DNA of 64,000 nucleotides from Patiria miniata (GCF_015706575.1 NW_024037059.1:28716129-28780128); one strand, 5' to 3'. Counted from the first letter of the stretch, positions 21,301 through 30,984 are shown. A program made the numbers and translations. Notes: generated by a model from the sequence alone, not told the origin.

Positions 21301-24024
21301 ACCAACTGTAAGACAAACATAAGGCACTGTTAGCTTGAAAGTTCAACTGTGTTGGATGGTGAAAGTTAAGACAAGATTTGAGGTAAGGTATTGTTCTTTT
21401 AAAACTCGCCATGTTGAAAGGGTCACAGTAAAGCATCCGTAAAACATCTTAAGGCTTTTCACACTAGAGCCACTCAACCCTGGGTGAACCCAGTGCCGCC
21501 CCGGGTTGAGCTCTTGATTTTTCAATCCGCGTTCAACCCCGCATCGTTTCACACTTGTTTCTAGCAAATCGAGCTTATTTCGCTCGGTTACTACTGCTTT
21601 GAAACCTGGCAAGAGTTTCAACCCGGGTTGAAAATCTCAACCCTGATCTGGAACAGGGTTGAGTGCAACCAGGGGCAAAATCAATCTTAGGGTTGACACA
21701 GGATTGACGCAGGGTTGAAAATTGTCAAGTGTGAAACGCCGCATGTGTTCAGCCCTGCGTCAACCCCGCGTCAACCGTGACATTTGTCTAGTGTGAAAAA
21801 GCATTTAGGTATTGAATGCAACGTGAACGAGTAGTTCTAAATATTGCACTTCTACACTTTTATCAGCTACTTTAACCCTTACTCTCTGAGGGTAGTTTAC
21901 TGCATGTCAGTTGGTTACGCCAATGCCCTCCAGCTGCAGTTTATTGGCAGATAGTTTGTCTTAACAGTGAAGGCTCCAATTGGCAGGAGTTGGAGGCCCT
22001 GGAGGGTGCCTGATACTGACCAGCTGGGGGCACTCACTTTGTTATCAGAGGACTCTCATTGTTCTCTGTGGCATGTATTGGAGTGCCTGTCCAGTTACCC
22101 TTGAAATGACATGGCAGATATTGGAGGGCCATGCAAAAAACATAGGAGATTTTCTTGAGGCACATATTGGCATGCGTTGGAGGGTCTAGTAGGGTAAGGG
22201 TTAATCCCTTACTAATATTCTCTCTCATCAAATTATATTGGACTTCAACTCAGGTTAAGAATTCTTACTTTGCCGTTGGACAGTTGCTGCACCACGAAGT
22301 GACATATCGTGTACACAAAGGCGATCTGTCATTTAGTAGTGCGGTAAAATCATATCCTTCACTTTTTGTACTAAATGTTCTTCGTGAATTGCTACATAAA
22401 TCACACTGGAACCTTGTGCTCGCACAGAGGGCTAGCTACGACACTGAAATAAGAACTTTAGTTTTTAGTGGAATAACTTACTGTTAAGCCCAACTGTTGT
22501 CGTGATCTTATCCAACGGCATGCCTTTGTAATTCTTGTTGAACTGCATCTGAGTTGTTTGTAGGAATGTCTGATGAAAGGAAACAATGTTCACAAATCAG
22601 CATGAGACAATTTGAAATGAAAAAGATTGGTGAAATTTATTTTGCAGGGTCACTTTTCAAACTTTGGGGAGTGTGGCCTCATGGTTAGTGTTTGTGACTC
22701 ATGATCAAAGGGTCAGGGGTTCGAATTCAGCTGCTGGCCATGTTGTGTCCTTGGGCAAGCCACTTCACCCTACTTGCCTCTCTCCATCCAGGAGTATAAA
22801 TGGGTACCGGCATTAGCTGGGGAGTAACCTGCGATGGACTGGTATCCCATCCAGGGGGAATAGAAATATTCTCAGTCGTTTCATGCCAAGGAAACCAGAG
22901 ATAAACGCCGGCCTGATGGGCCATATTGACTCGTGACTAGCTGGAGTTACCCAGCCCTGAGTTTTATCATTGGGTTGTCATCTAGGGCTGGAGCGCATTT
23001 TTCTCAAAACTTGTAGTATTTGCAAAAAAAAATTGGAAAATGTTCAATTTTGTCCCCGTTACACACTAATTGCAACTGCAACTCACCCCAAACTTGCCTG
23101 GAATAACCATTACACAGGTCCTTGAAGTAAAAAACGATCCACGATGAAGATTCAGCCCACAATTGCAGTGAAAACAGGAGGAATAACCGCTAACTTGACA
23201 ACCTTGCTGGATTGGCCAGGACCGCTATTGGTTTGTGCACAAAAAAAATTGTGTACAATGAATGGCGGTCGATTAACAGGCGCAGAGAGCGATCGCTGTC
23301 AACTACTCGTTTTGGCCGGCTGCGCTGGCTGTTGGCGCATGACGTCACGCGGAAGCGTAACACCCGATGACTGTTTCATGCACTAGTATAAGGTTTACCA
23401 CTCGCATCACAGCTTTGGTACTGGAACCGCAACCAATAGTGCATGAAACAGTCATCGGGTGTTACGCTTCCGCGTGACGTCATGCGCCAACTGCCAGCGC
23501 AGCCGGCAAAACGAGTAGTTGACAGCGATCGCTCTCTGCGCCTGTTAATCGACCGCCATTCATTGTACACAATTTTTTTTGTGCACAAACCAATAGCGGT
23601 CCTAGCCAATCCAGCAAGGTTGTCAAGTTAGCGGTTATTCCTCCTGTTTTCACTGCAATTGTAGGCTGAATCTTCATCGTGGATCGTTTTTTACTTCAAG
23701 GACCTGTGTAATGGTTATTCCAGGCAAGTTTGGGGTGAGTTGCAGTTGCAATTAGTGTGTAACGGGGACAAAATTGAACATTTTCCAATTTTTTTTTGCA
23801 AATACTACAAGTTTTGAGAAAAATGCGCTCCAGCCCTAGATGACAACCCAATGATAAAACTCAGGGCTGGGTAACTCCAGCTAACTCGTGACAGACTTTA
23901 GTTTTTTACTACATTACTTTTTCAGACTTACAGTTTTTCCAGCATTGTCCAGGCCAAGAATCAAGACAAAGTATTCATCTCGTCGGAACATATACTGCCA
24001 TAATCCATACAGTAAACTGAACAT
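18352..24024 (-). CDS. ARFRP1: ADP-ribosylation factor-related protein 1, 7 exons, 202 aa
   Basis: Minus-strand exons 24024-23932, 22569-22482, 21305-21223, 21079-20998, 20473-20403, 20283-20183 and 18442-18352 give 203 codons including TGA, all GT-AG and phase-consistent. Human ARFRP1 is 201 aa and matches throughout. The protein is a small GTPase that acts at the trans-Golgi and recruits ARL1 and golgins. Motifs: P-loop GLDNAGKT at 24-31, the switch I region KITTTVGLN, DLGGQ with Gln79 in switch II, NKQD at 134-137 and SAL at 169-171 for guanine recognition. The second residue is Phe, not Gly, so no myristoylation site exists, as expected for ARFRP1. Exon 7 is placed at AG|ACAAGG because only that restores GQGVNEGIDWLVECV. 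Intron 1 carries a 946-bp hairpin transposon; introns 2 and 6 carry other DNA elements. Confidence 0.97.
18559..18740 (+). repeat. Dispersed repeat beginning TTAACCCTAACAGAACTC
   Basis: A nearly identical copy lies at 59065-59242 and a truncated one at 28753-28822. The shared sequence includes GTTGGAATCTGTCAGGATGG and TCCCATATGGTGTTGGAATT. It probably marks one end of a TTAA-targeting element; the other end was not located. ARFRP1 intron 6. Confidence 0.7.
18775..19260 (+). repeat. Diverged dispersed repeat (family with 31690-32110)
   Basis: The plus strand here and the minus strand of 32110-31690 share TTTACTTATCC..TTCGAAGGTCTGGTTG-like and CAATGTA..GT segments and give related 100-residue translations (IVYLSYFEGLVERK versus IVYLSFFEGLVGRK). 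Similarity is patchy and no known protein domain is recognised. It is treated as a repeat, not a gene. Confidence 0.5.
19343..19865 (-). repeat. TTAA-flanked foldback element (family T), 523 bp
   Basis: It begins TTAAAGGGAATATACATC and ends with TTTTCCCTTTAA, and is oriented opposite to the 11851-12385 copy. The interior palindrome TTCCAACGCTGATCGGCCGA is present, as is TAGTCTGGTTCCCTGAC. It is in ARFRP1 intron 6. Confidence 0.8.
21454..21802. repeat. 349-bp MITE, ends GCTTTTCACACTAGA
   Basis: The left end GCTTTTCACACTAGA and right end TCTAGTGTGAAAAAGC are inverted. The interior is rich in CAACCC/GGGTTGA subrepeats (AACCCGGGTTGA, GGGTTGACGC). It is non-coding and lies in ARFRP1 intron 2. Confidence 0.8.
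21872..22204. repeat. 333-bp TTAA-flanked MITE
   Basis: It begins TTAACCCTTACTCT and ends AGGGTAAGGGTTAA. A TTAA at both ends with CCCTTAC inverted ends fits a piggyBac-type non-autonomous element. The interior repeats GTTGGAGGxCCTGGAGGG-like motifs. ARFRP1 intron 2, 70 bp from the previous MITE. Confidence 0.75.
22667..22928 (+). repeat. tRNA-derived SINE, family B, copy 1
   Basis: The head TGGCCTCATGGTTAGTG (A box) and GGGGTTCGAATTC (B box) is followed by the body CCTTGGGCAAGCCACTTC, GGAGTATAAATGGGTACC and CAGTCGTTTCATGCC. Close relatives are at 59646-59921 (minus), 39714-40005, 44172-44345, 46878-47235 and, more distantly, 38900-39165. Its end touches the target duplication of the hairpin element at 22938. 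Confidence 0.85.
22938..23883. mobile_element. 946-bp near-perfect hairpin DNA transposon with 9-bp target duplication
   Basis: Arms 22938-23383 and 23439-23883 are reverse complements with only a few mismatches over about 445 bases (for example GGCCAGGACC against GGCTAGGACC), around a 55-base loop. The ends are TAGCTGGAGTTACCC. The 9-base direct repeat ACTCGTGAC flanks it exactly at 22929-22937 and 23884-23892. Very long inverted repeats plus a 9-bp duplication resemble Mutator-like (MULE) foldback elements; the superfamily is inference. There is no transposase. High arm identity implies recent insertion or homogenisation. It lies in ARFRP1 intron 1, starting 48 bp from exon 1. Confidence 0.92.
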
Positions 24025-25451
24025 TGTGGAGCTTGACTTAAATCCTGAACACACTGGTCACTGCCTCTGCAATTCCAACCAAAAGATGATTAACATTTAT
24101 AACATTTATAACAATTTAAAAAAGGTCTGATTTGTTGAAGAATTGATATTAACTGTAATACTAACTAGAGCTAGATTTTACTGTCCCAAAATACTACCTA
24201 CAGCCAGATCATAATGTCTATGATTCCCATCTTGTGAATACGAATTCACAACGACAATGTTGGAGTGGAACAAAGTAATGTTTGTCAGGGTAAAAATGTA
24301 AGTGCTGCATAAAAAACAGTCACTCACTGCGCATGTTCATTGCATATCCGGCAAAATATCGTTTACTAAAGAAAGCCAGATCCGGTCGAACACAAATATT
24401 GAACGATCATGAAGCTAGTACATGTAGTATCGGTCGATTGCGCTGCAAAGTCAAACACCTATTCTTTCAAATAAACGTTTACATATCCGCTGCCTTTTTT
24501 TATCACGAATTAGATAAAACATACACTGTGGCAAAATCACTTTGTCAATCACTACGATTTTCTAAAGTTCCTTCTTTCAGAATACACTGATTTCACTTAA
24601 AATACCCCAGAAGTAATCTCAACTTTGAATCTGACATGCAATTCTTACAAACCTTTAAAATACTTACATTAAACCAGTTAAAAAAGGAAAAGAGAACTCA
24701 CAAGTTACAGAAAGTACACGTCTGCACGTAGTGTCATCAAAACAAACCCGCGCAAATGATAGTGCGCCCTCTTGGGTCAGTGTCAGTATTCCAGATCAGG
24801 GGTGGTAACTGTTTTTGAGAGGGGGGGGGGTTACAACTACTGAACAAATTACCCAATATAACGGTACTTAATTGAGTTGACAAAGCCTCTAGAGTCACAC
24901 AGTTATCTTGATTTACAACTTTTAGTACATTTTGTACAGATTTTTACAACAAACTGTTTAGCATCCCCAATATTTTTATTCCAAACAGCGGACCACGACT
25001 AGACTTTATTCCAATCGGTGGTTATCCGAAGGACAGTGAGTTCAAAATTATTAGTTGCCTTGTCGTCATCAAATTTGCAAAGTACAGTTGCAACAAAAAT
25101 TGCAGTTACATGTATATAATGACACAACAAAAAGCCATTCGATACCTCAGGGGAAAAAGAGGAAATTGCGAAACTAAATAACTGATTTCCCCTGAAGATT
25201 AAAAGGTTATTGTGCCGACAGGAAATGAGTTCACGAAAATAGCCTGGCACTGAGGATGCCATGATCTCAATCGTACAATAGCCGCGAGGAAGTCTGGATT
25301 TCTGACCGTATTACATAACGAAGATTTTGTACACAAAGATCTTGTGATTTCTCGGGGATGAGATAAGCAAAAAACTTACCAGAACTGCGGACAAATTTGC
25401 GGATTTCGGAACCTACTTCAGGACAGCTCTAGGGCTGTTAAGCTGAGCGCG
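24025..25451. promoter_or_regulatory. Divergent promoter interval between ARFRP1 and PRXL2B
   Basis: The two start codons face away from each other 1.43 kb apart, so both promoters must lie here unless 5' untranslated exons extend further. A possible acceptor (TTGCAG|AGGCAG on the minus strand, near 24072) suggests a 5' non-coding exon for ARFRP1. A segment at about 24190-24385 (CCATCTTGTGAATACGAATT, ACTGCGCATGTTCA) recurs near 54970-55080 and is repetitive. No TATA box was found. Confidence 0.45.
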
Positions 25452-28400
25452 ATGGACAGCGCCGGAATGCTCACCAAAATAGCTGGCAATCTCGTCAAGA
25501 GTGCTTCCAGTGGCGAGGTGAGATGAAATCGCATTTTTTTTGGGGGGGGGGGGGATATTGGGCCCAGTTTCCGGACATATTTAAATTTATTGTTCAAATT
25601 ATTTTATTTAAAAAAATGTATACATGTATTTTCGAGATGATTAATTTGATTATACCACCAAGTAGAAAAAGAATGCAGTATTTGGGTGCCACTCTTCATA
25701 ACACTTATTACATGTATTATCTGCCAATACATATGCGGGGAAAAACCGTTTTTGACTTAGAAAAATTCCCAGATTTGTTGAAAAAAAATTGCTGTAGGCC
25801 TAATTAAATTATAATAAAACTACTTTTTAATTTTATATTATATTGCAACCTGACGCCACTTCAGCGATTGTGTACAAACTTCAAGGAGAGTCAAAAACAT
25901 TTTCCAAGTATTTCCTAACAAAATTGGAAATGTTTCTCAGTCCCTAGCCCGAATTTCCCCTAGCCCCAATGTGGCCAATTTACTGGACTACCTCTGTAAA
26001 TAAAGGCCACACTTGGAACCTGTACCAAAAATGAAGAAACTTTGTCAAATTTTGATTTTCACATTTAGACTTTTTTTTATTTGTAGTTTATTTATGCTTT
26101 GGAAGCATACTCACCCTCTTTTTATAGCGATAGAAAAGAAGGGGAAAATTCGGCTACCCGATCACCACTTACCTGCCGCCAAACATCCAAATTTTCACCT
26201 CACCTTGTGATTTCAACCAAGAGGAATCCAGGAAACAGTGGACATGCAAAAAAAAATTAGTAAAAATGTGTTTTTAGAGCACATTTTGCATGCACATGTA
26301 GTGCAGATCTGAGTTGAAGCAGCCGGTCAAAACTGATTGAAGTGTCTGGAACAGCGGTACGTTATACGCATGACATCGATAACTATGACGTCGCATGAGC
26401 CGGCCAATGATAGTGCAATACGTCATTATGAATATTTATTTTCTCATGAATATTTAGTTTATTTCAATAGATACTTCAAATACGTCCAAAGATTGATTAT
26501 TGCAACAGCGATCGTACGCGGCCTAGCGGTTAAGAGTCTCGTGTATCAAGCAAGCGTCAGAGGTTCGAATCCCGATGAAGTAACTGACTGATTAATAAAT
26601 AGAAATTAAGGAAAGGAGAGGGTGAGAGTAGAGGAGGGAAAGTGGAGGAATAACCATAAATTGAAAAAAGTGGTGATCGGGTAGCCGAATTTTTCCAAAA
26701 GAAGTCCCGCATTTTTCAGATGTCTGTTTTCAAACAATTATTCTGTTCTATTTTTTTTCATCTTAGATGGTAGCCGTTGGCTCCTTTTGGAAGACACAGA
26801 CCTGCGTCATCCATTTCATGCGTCGTTTTGGATGACCTTTGTGCAGGCTGGGCGCCAGAGAGTTAAGCACTCTTAAGCCCCAGCTGGATGCACATAATAT
26901 TCGTCTTATTGGTATTGGACTCGAAGAGTTTGGTCTGCAAGAATTTGTCGAAGGGAAGTTTTGGGACGGGGGTAAGTCGCAGCATAGAGCTAGGGGTTTT
27001 TGGTCAACTCGGTCCGAGTCAACAGTCCAGATCAGCTCAGTCCCACATCAACTCGGTCCCAAGTCAATTCAGTCCCAAGTCAACTCCGTCCCAGGTCAAC
27101 TGTGAAAATTAAAGGGAAAAAATGCTCTAGCAATGCACTTGGGCAAAAATCAACTTGCACCGCATTAGGGTCACATTAGGGGGCCATGCCACATCAGGCC
27201 AAAAAAAAAAGTCTCCGGTTTCTGGAATGAGCGCGCGTCGCCGTAGCCATGCGCGTCGGCAAAATGAAAAAGTTTTTTTTTCAATAAAAGATGATGTCTC
27301 AAAACCGCCAAACTCACTGGTTTGAATGGAATCCTGCTGCTGCACAATTTTAACGTGTTTTTAGATGGGATTATGATCGAGAATAAGCTTTATGTGGCCT
27401 CTCTGGACTCCCATATATTTGCACTAAGTTTAGTCGGGCACCATTTGCAGTCATCAGCCGACATTTGAAGCAAAAAAAACAGGTAAAAAAAAAAAAAAGC
27501 CGCGTCGCCGCACCACTTTTTGGGCAAGCTCCATACCAGAAACCGGAGACTTTTTTTTTTTGGCCTTAGGGTACATTTATTTTTACTAAGCTTTATGCTC
27601 AGAAATTAATTAAGTTGTACAAGCTGTTAATTTTGCTTTGTTACTGTAAATTTTGATATGCTGTTATTTACTATTTACTTCTTTTTCAGAATTGTACGTT
27701 GATCTTAAGAAGCAAACTTATGCTGCTATCGGTTATAAACGTTTTTCATATTGGAACATCTTGGCTGCCGTCTTCAGCAAGAAAGCAAGAGAAGCCTTGA
27801 ACAAGGTAAACACTCGGAGAAAGACGTTTGCCGTGATTCTGATAAATGCTTCTTGGTTCTCTGCTCTTTATAATTTCTTGGCAAAGCAGAGTAAATTAAC
27901 GGAATTTTCATTATGAATCATAATCTGTAGAGTCTGTACTAAACTTTATTATCTTCACAAACGGGATTTACTATAAAACAGTAGAAATGTCGTGAATTCA
28001 GCTGACCTTCGTTAGGAAAAAATGACTTTTATTCAAGAACTGCCCCAATTTCCTAACTTTAGTTATGCCACATTTTGTTTGCAATTGATTACACACCTAT
28101 GAACTGGTACAAGCCAGCTAGACTGGTTCCCTGACCTTACAATTCCCCAACGTCTATAAATTGCTCCATTTTGTCTGAAGTACGTTCAGGGAACCTGACT
28201 ACAATGTTCAGCGTTCTTTTCTTGGTTTTCCCAGCATCTATGAACTCAAAACTTTAAACATTGTAACAATATTAGCTCTGAAATACTTAACCCAAATCGA
28301 TCCATTTCTGAAAATTACAGCAAAAGCAAATGTATATTATAACCTTTCAGAAGACAGAAAAACCCACATCTGTCGCTCTACTTCTGTTTTATTGTTTGTA

Positions 28401-29194
28401 TTTTGTTTGTTCATTTTCTTCAGTCTAAAGCTCAAGGTATCACAGGCAACATGAAGGGAGATGGTTTAGGAACGGGCGGAGTACTCATCGTCAGTGAAGG
28501 TATTGTCAAATGTTTACATTCATGAGTTACATTTCAAAATCAACCAGGCACTTTTGGACGATTTTGGAGGATTGAGGCTGTATGCCTTTGAAGTTGATTT
28601 TTGGAGGATGCATTGTGCCGAGGCCTTAAGCTGTGCCTTGCTTTGTTTAAGTTCAGCTGTGCATGGAGGTAGACCAACACCATACTAGATATATCATCCA
28701 CAGTCATTCTCACTGCCTCTACGTCTTAAAAATGAGTCAGAGAATTTGAAGGATTAACCCTAACAGAACTCAACCCATCGAACCCCAATGGCATGTTTTG
28801 TTGGAATCTGTCAGGATGGGTGCATTTTTTTGGAGGATTTTGCAGGACTGAGGATGCTTCTGAGCCAGTACAATCTAAAATTATTTTTAAAAAATACGAT
28901 CAAATGTTCTGATCCAGCGCGATTACGCAGGCCTAGTATTGTTCCTTCAGTCAATATTCGTATGCAAATTCCATTGTTGTAATATGCAAATTCCATTGTA
29001 CTTCTTTGTTTCCATTTTGTTATCCAGGTGGTAAACAGGTGCTTCTAGACTTCAAGCAATCCTCCCCAGGTGATCACGTCCAGCTGGTCGACGTCCTCAA
29101 GGCTCTCGGCATCGACGAACCCGTCCCAAGTCTGGAGTCTCCGAAAAAAGCAGAGGAGAACAAGAGTGATGCAGCGGAAGGAGGCAAACTATAA
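25452..29194 (+). CDS. PRXL2B: PRXL2B / SelU-family selenoprotein, 5 exons, 209 aa with in-frame TGA
   Basis: Exons 25452-25517, 26767-26971, 27690-27805, 28424-28499 and 29028-29194 join in phase (0,1,0,1) to 210 codons if the TGA at 26833 is read through. The product matches human PRXL2B (prostamide/prostaglandin F synthase, 198 aa), a thioredoxin-like fold oxidoreductase of the PRXL2/FAM213 family. Conserved blocks: RRFG-U-PLC at 42-48, RLIGIGLEEFGLQEF, ELYVDLKKQTYAAIGYKR, GITGNMKGDGLGTGGVLIVSEGG (split here across two exons) and QSSPGDHVQLVDVLKALGI. Relatives have CxxC; here the first position is UGA, giving UxxC as in SelU. The acidic C-terminal tail (KKAEENKSDAAEGGK) is extra. No premature stop occurs elsewhere, so a pseudogene is unlikely. 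The substrate, a prostaglandin endoperoxide in vertebrates, is not assured here. Confidence 0.9.
25845..25945 (+). repeat. Half-copy of the GTTGCAACCTGACGC foldback family
   Basis: It starts TTGCAACCTGACGCCACTTC and continues through TGTGTACAAAC and GAAATGTTTCTCAGTCCC. The right inverted end is missing. It is in intron 1 of PRXL2B. Confidence 0.65.
26142..26696. mobile_element. 555-bp MITE with about 26-bp inverted ends and 8-bp target duplication
   Basis: The ends AAAATTCGGCTACCCGATCA (extended to CACCACTT) are exact inverted repeats at 26145-26170 and 26668-26693. The direct 8-mer AAAAGAAG flanks the element at 26134-26141 and 26697-26704. An 8-bp duplication fits hAT, P or Merlin-type transposition. 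Inside, at about 26515-26582, lies a tRNA-like stretch (GGCCTAGCGGTTAAGAGT, then AGAGGTTCGAATCCC) with both pol III promoter boxes. It is in PRXL2B intron 1 and ends 70 bp before exon 2. Confidence 0.88.
26833..26835 (+). other. PRXL2B: In-frame TGA, probable selenocysteine codon (Sec45)
   Basis: Reading frame around it: ATG CGT CGT TTT GGA TGA CCT TTG TGC AGG, or MRRFG-U-PLC-R. The position is the redox-active first Cys of the CxxC motif in Cys-containing homologues, and homology continues uninterrupted on both sides. Sec at exactly this place is known for SelU proteins of this family. A SECIS element in the 3' untranslated region is required and was not identified by eye. Confidence 0.85.
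27001..27102 (+). repeat. Minisatellite, 15- to 16-bp unit
   Basis: About six units of a CAACTCGGTCCCAAGT-like repeat. It begins 30 bp after the donor of PRXL2B exon 2. Confidence 0.8.
27197..27565 (+). repeat. 369-bp GGCC(A)n MITE, copy 1
   Basis: The ends GGCCAAAAAAAAAAGTCTCC and GGAGAC(T)nGGCC are inverted, as are CCGGTTTCTGG/CCAGAAACCGG. A second copy, 40314-40683, lies in the opposite orientation and is highly similar throughout, so both are fairly young. PRXL2B intron 2. Confidence 0.88.
28040..28345 (+). repeat. Partial family T element
   Basis: It retains the right half: ACATTTTGTTTGCAATTGAT, CAAGCCAGCTAGACTGGTTC, CAGGGAACCTGACTAC and ACAGCAAAAGCAAATGTATA. The left end is missing. 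PRXL2B intron 3. Confidence 0.7.
28545..28862 (+). repeat. GGAGGATTTTGCAGGATTGAGG repeat family, first cluster
   Basis: Segments of the type TTTTGGAGGATTGAGGCTGT appear here and, more fully, at 34150-34545. A truncated copy of the TTAACCCTAACAGAACTC repeat (28753-28822) is embedded. Open frames containing EDFAGLRLY reflect this repeat, not a gene. PRXL2B intron 4. Confidence 0.65.
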
Positions 29195-29209
29195 GATGAT
29201 GTCATTGAT

Positions 29210-29285
29210 CCATTAAGCCCTGCCCCTTGATTGTTTTGGACCAATCACAGCTGTGTATGACGATGTGGGCGTAGACTAATGGATC
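29210..29285. repeat. Small hairpin just after the PRXL2B stop codon
   Basis: GATCCATTA at 29211 pairs with TAATGGATC at the right end (about 29277-29285), with GCCC/GGGC pairs inside. It is related to 10415-10560. It starts 16 bases past the stop codon, so it should be in the 3' untranslated region. It does not show the ATGA/AA/GA layout of a SECIS. Confidence 0.55.
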
Positions 29286-29286
29286 T

Positions 29287-30117
29287 GTCTATAGAGCCTG
29301 AAAGTGTAACATCACGCGACAAACTTCTGGAACCCTCACTCGGCCCACCCATGGGCATACACTCGGTTTCCCTTTCTCTAGCTATAATTTTTGGCAGCAT
29401 GATTTCTTATTGTAACCACCCCAAGAAACATTCATGTTGGAATATAATCTCGGAATTCTTAGGAAAAAAATGATGAGAAATCACTTCGAGATTGAGAAAA
29501 AAGGAATTTTGTTTACGACCTTTCACATCTGGCATTTTTGTTGCTAGGTCTCCTTGTTCGTTCACGTTTGTTGTTACATTGCGTATTCGTGTGAGTACGA
29601 AAATGTATTGTATAACGACGCGAAGATTTACCTACCTTCAGCCGATGGGTTCTAGATTTAGTCAGGTTGGCTTGAATGCAGACCTTATCAGCGTTCACTT
29701 AAGATTTTATTCGTCAATGATCGAGGTCCCATAAGTTTATTTAAAATAAATTGTAAACCCTAAAAGACGTATTGGTCTTACATTTAACTTTCCATTTTCA
29801 CTTAATGACCGCCACAAAATTATTTCATAATTTTCATCTATGCACGAGTACACCAAGTTTAGCCCGCTTGCATTTTTAGATTTTGGAAAGTGAGAGGTCA
29901 ATTTTTGGATTAATACTTCTCTTTCACGTCTGTGATTTACCAATTTCCACAAATTGAAATGCTGGAACAATTTTACTATGTCCTTTTTGAGGGGTGATTT
30001 TCTTAAAAAATCAATGAACCAAAAAGAATTGCAAATTCTGGAACATTTGCAAATTAATTTTCCTGTTCAAGGGTTCCGGAAGCGCGTCATCAGGGTGAAC
30101 TTTCAGGCTTTATTGAC
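29287..30117 (+). repeat. About 830-bp DNA element, copy 1, in PRXL2B 3' region
   Basis: The left end GTCTATAGAGCCTGAAAGT and right end ACTTTCAGGCTTTATTGAC are inverted. Copy 2 is at 61660-62472 in the same orientation and shares ATTTTTGGCAGCATGATTTC-like, TTTCACATCTGGCATTTTTG and GGTCTCCTTGTTCG stretches. The first AATAAA after the PRXL2B stop (about 29747) lies inside it, so the transcript probably ends within transposon sequence. Confidence 0.8.
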
Positions 30118-30574
30118 ATTTGAGGTTTGAAGTCAACAGCGTTGTAATCATTCCACCAAAAGTAAAATTCAAGTAATTATTTAAATGTGCAAATATTTAT
30201 TTGTTCTTAGTTTGAATCGTTTGACTGAAGTGTGGTTCCATAAATTCCTTTGCAAGCAGATAAATAAAACCTGATTTTTTAGTGAAAATTTCTTTTTGAA
30301 ATCATAGGTTAGAAAATGTTGCCTTGATATTATGAATTCCTTAAAAATATTTTCTAAAACTTTTTCTTTTAAATTTTCGAGAAGAACACTTGCGTCTGGA
30401 ATTCAGATGTTATTTTTAAATCCAACATTTCTGTCCAATAAACTATTTGTTTACCTAACCACCGCAAAAATATTACCAAAGGTAGATTTTCAAAAGCACT
30501 TAGTTGATTGCAGCTGATTTTCTTTGATTGCAGCTGATTTTGCAATATTTTTGTGATTTTTTTTGTAGAGTATT

Positions 30575-30722
30575 CCAAGCTGATGAATGGGCCTGAATTC
30601 TGCGGCAAATTGTCCTATGACGTCGCAAGGCAAAACTCGTCTTTAAGAGTGTCTTGCGACTGAACCTCTTTGCATTTTTGCCGTCTAATTCAGAATTTTC
30701 ATCAGCTTAGGAATTCCAATAG
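30575..30722. repeat. 148-bp nested hairpin
   Basis: The outer arms TTCCAAGCTGATGA and TCATCAGCTTAGGAA pair with one bulge, then TGAATTC/GAATTCA-like and GCGGCAAA/TTTGCCG-like segments, and the inner GTCGCAAG...CTTGCGAC closes on ACTC/GAGT. It could be a tiny foldback transposon or a structured RNA. Confidence 0.65.
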
Positions 30723-30984
30723 ATATCTTTGTGGACGGATTAACCGTCATCGTGTGTTCATCAAATTGATTAAACTGATCAAATGTGTGTAAAGTTTTCT
30801 TGACTATTGTGAATTTATAATGTGTGGTATTTGCCGATGAATTCAAACTCAAATTCTCTATAAACTCACAGGGAAAATTGTTGAAATAATTTCATACTGA
30901 AACAAAAGCAGAAAAACATCCAGTTGAAGTTGATTTTGAGAACACTTTTTGAATGTGCGATGAAAAACATGAATGCACATTCAA

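Noticed and set aside
23144-23677. Paired open frames starting MKIQPTIAVKTGG on opposite strands
   Set aside because: They are the same sequence in the two arms of the 946-bp hairpin element.
26515-26582. Possible functional tRNA gene (also considered at 14150, 47280 and 54725)
   Set aside because: A and B boxes are present in some, but acceptor stems do not pair and each is embedded in or resembles repeat sequence.
29399-29475. Candidate SECIS with ATGA-11-AA spacing
   Set aside because: Only six base pairs form beside the ATGA and no 3' GA partner is placed correctly; the sequence also belongs to a dispersed element with a copy in the protease gene, so I do not annotate it.
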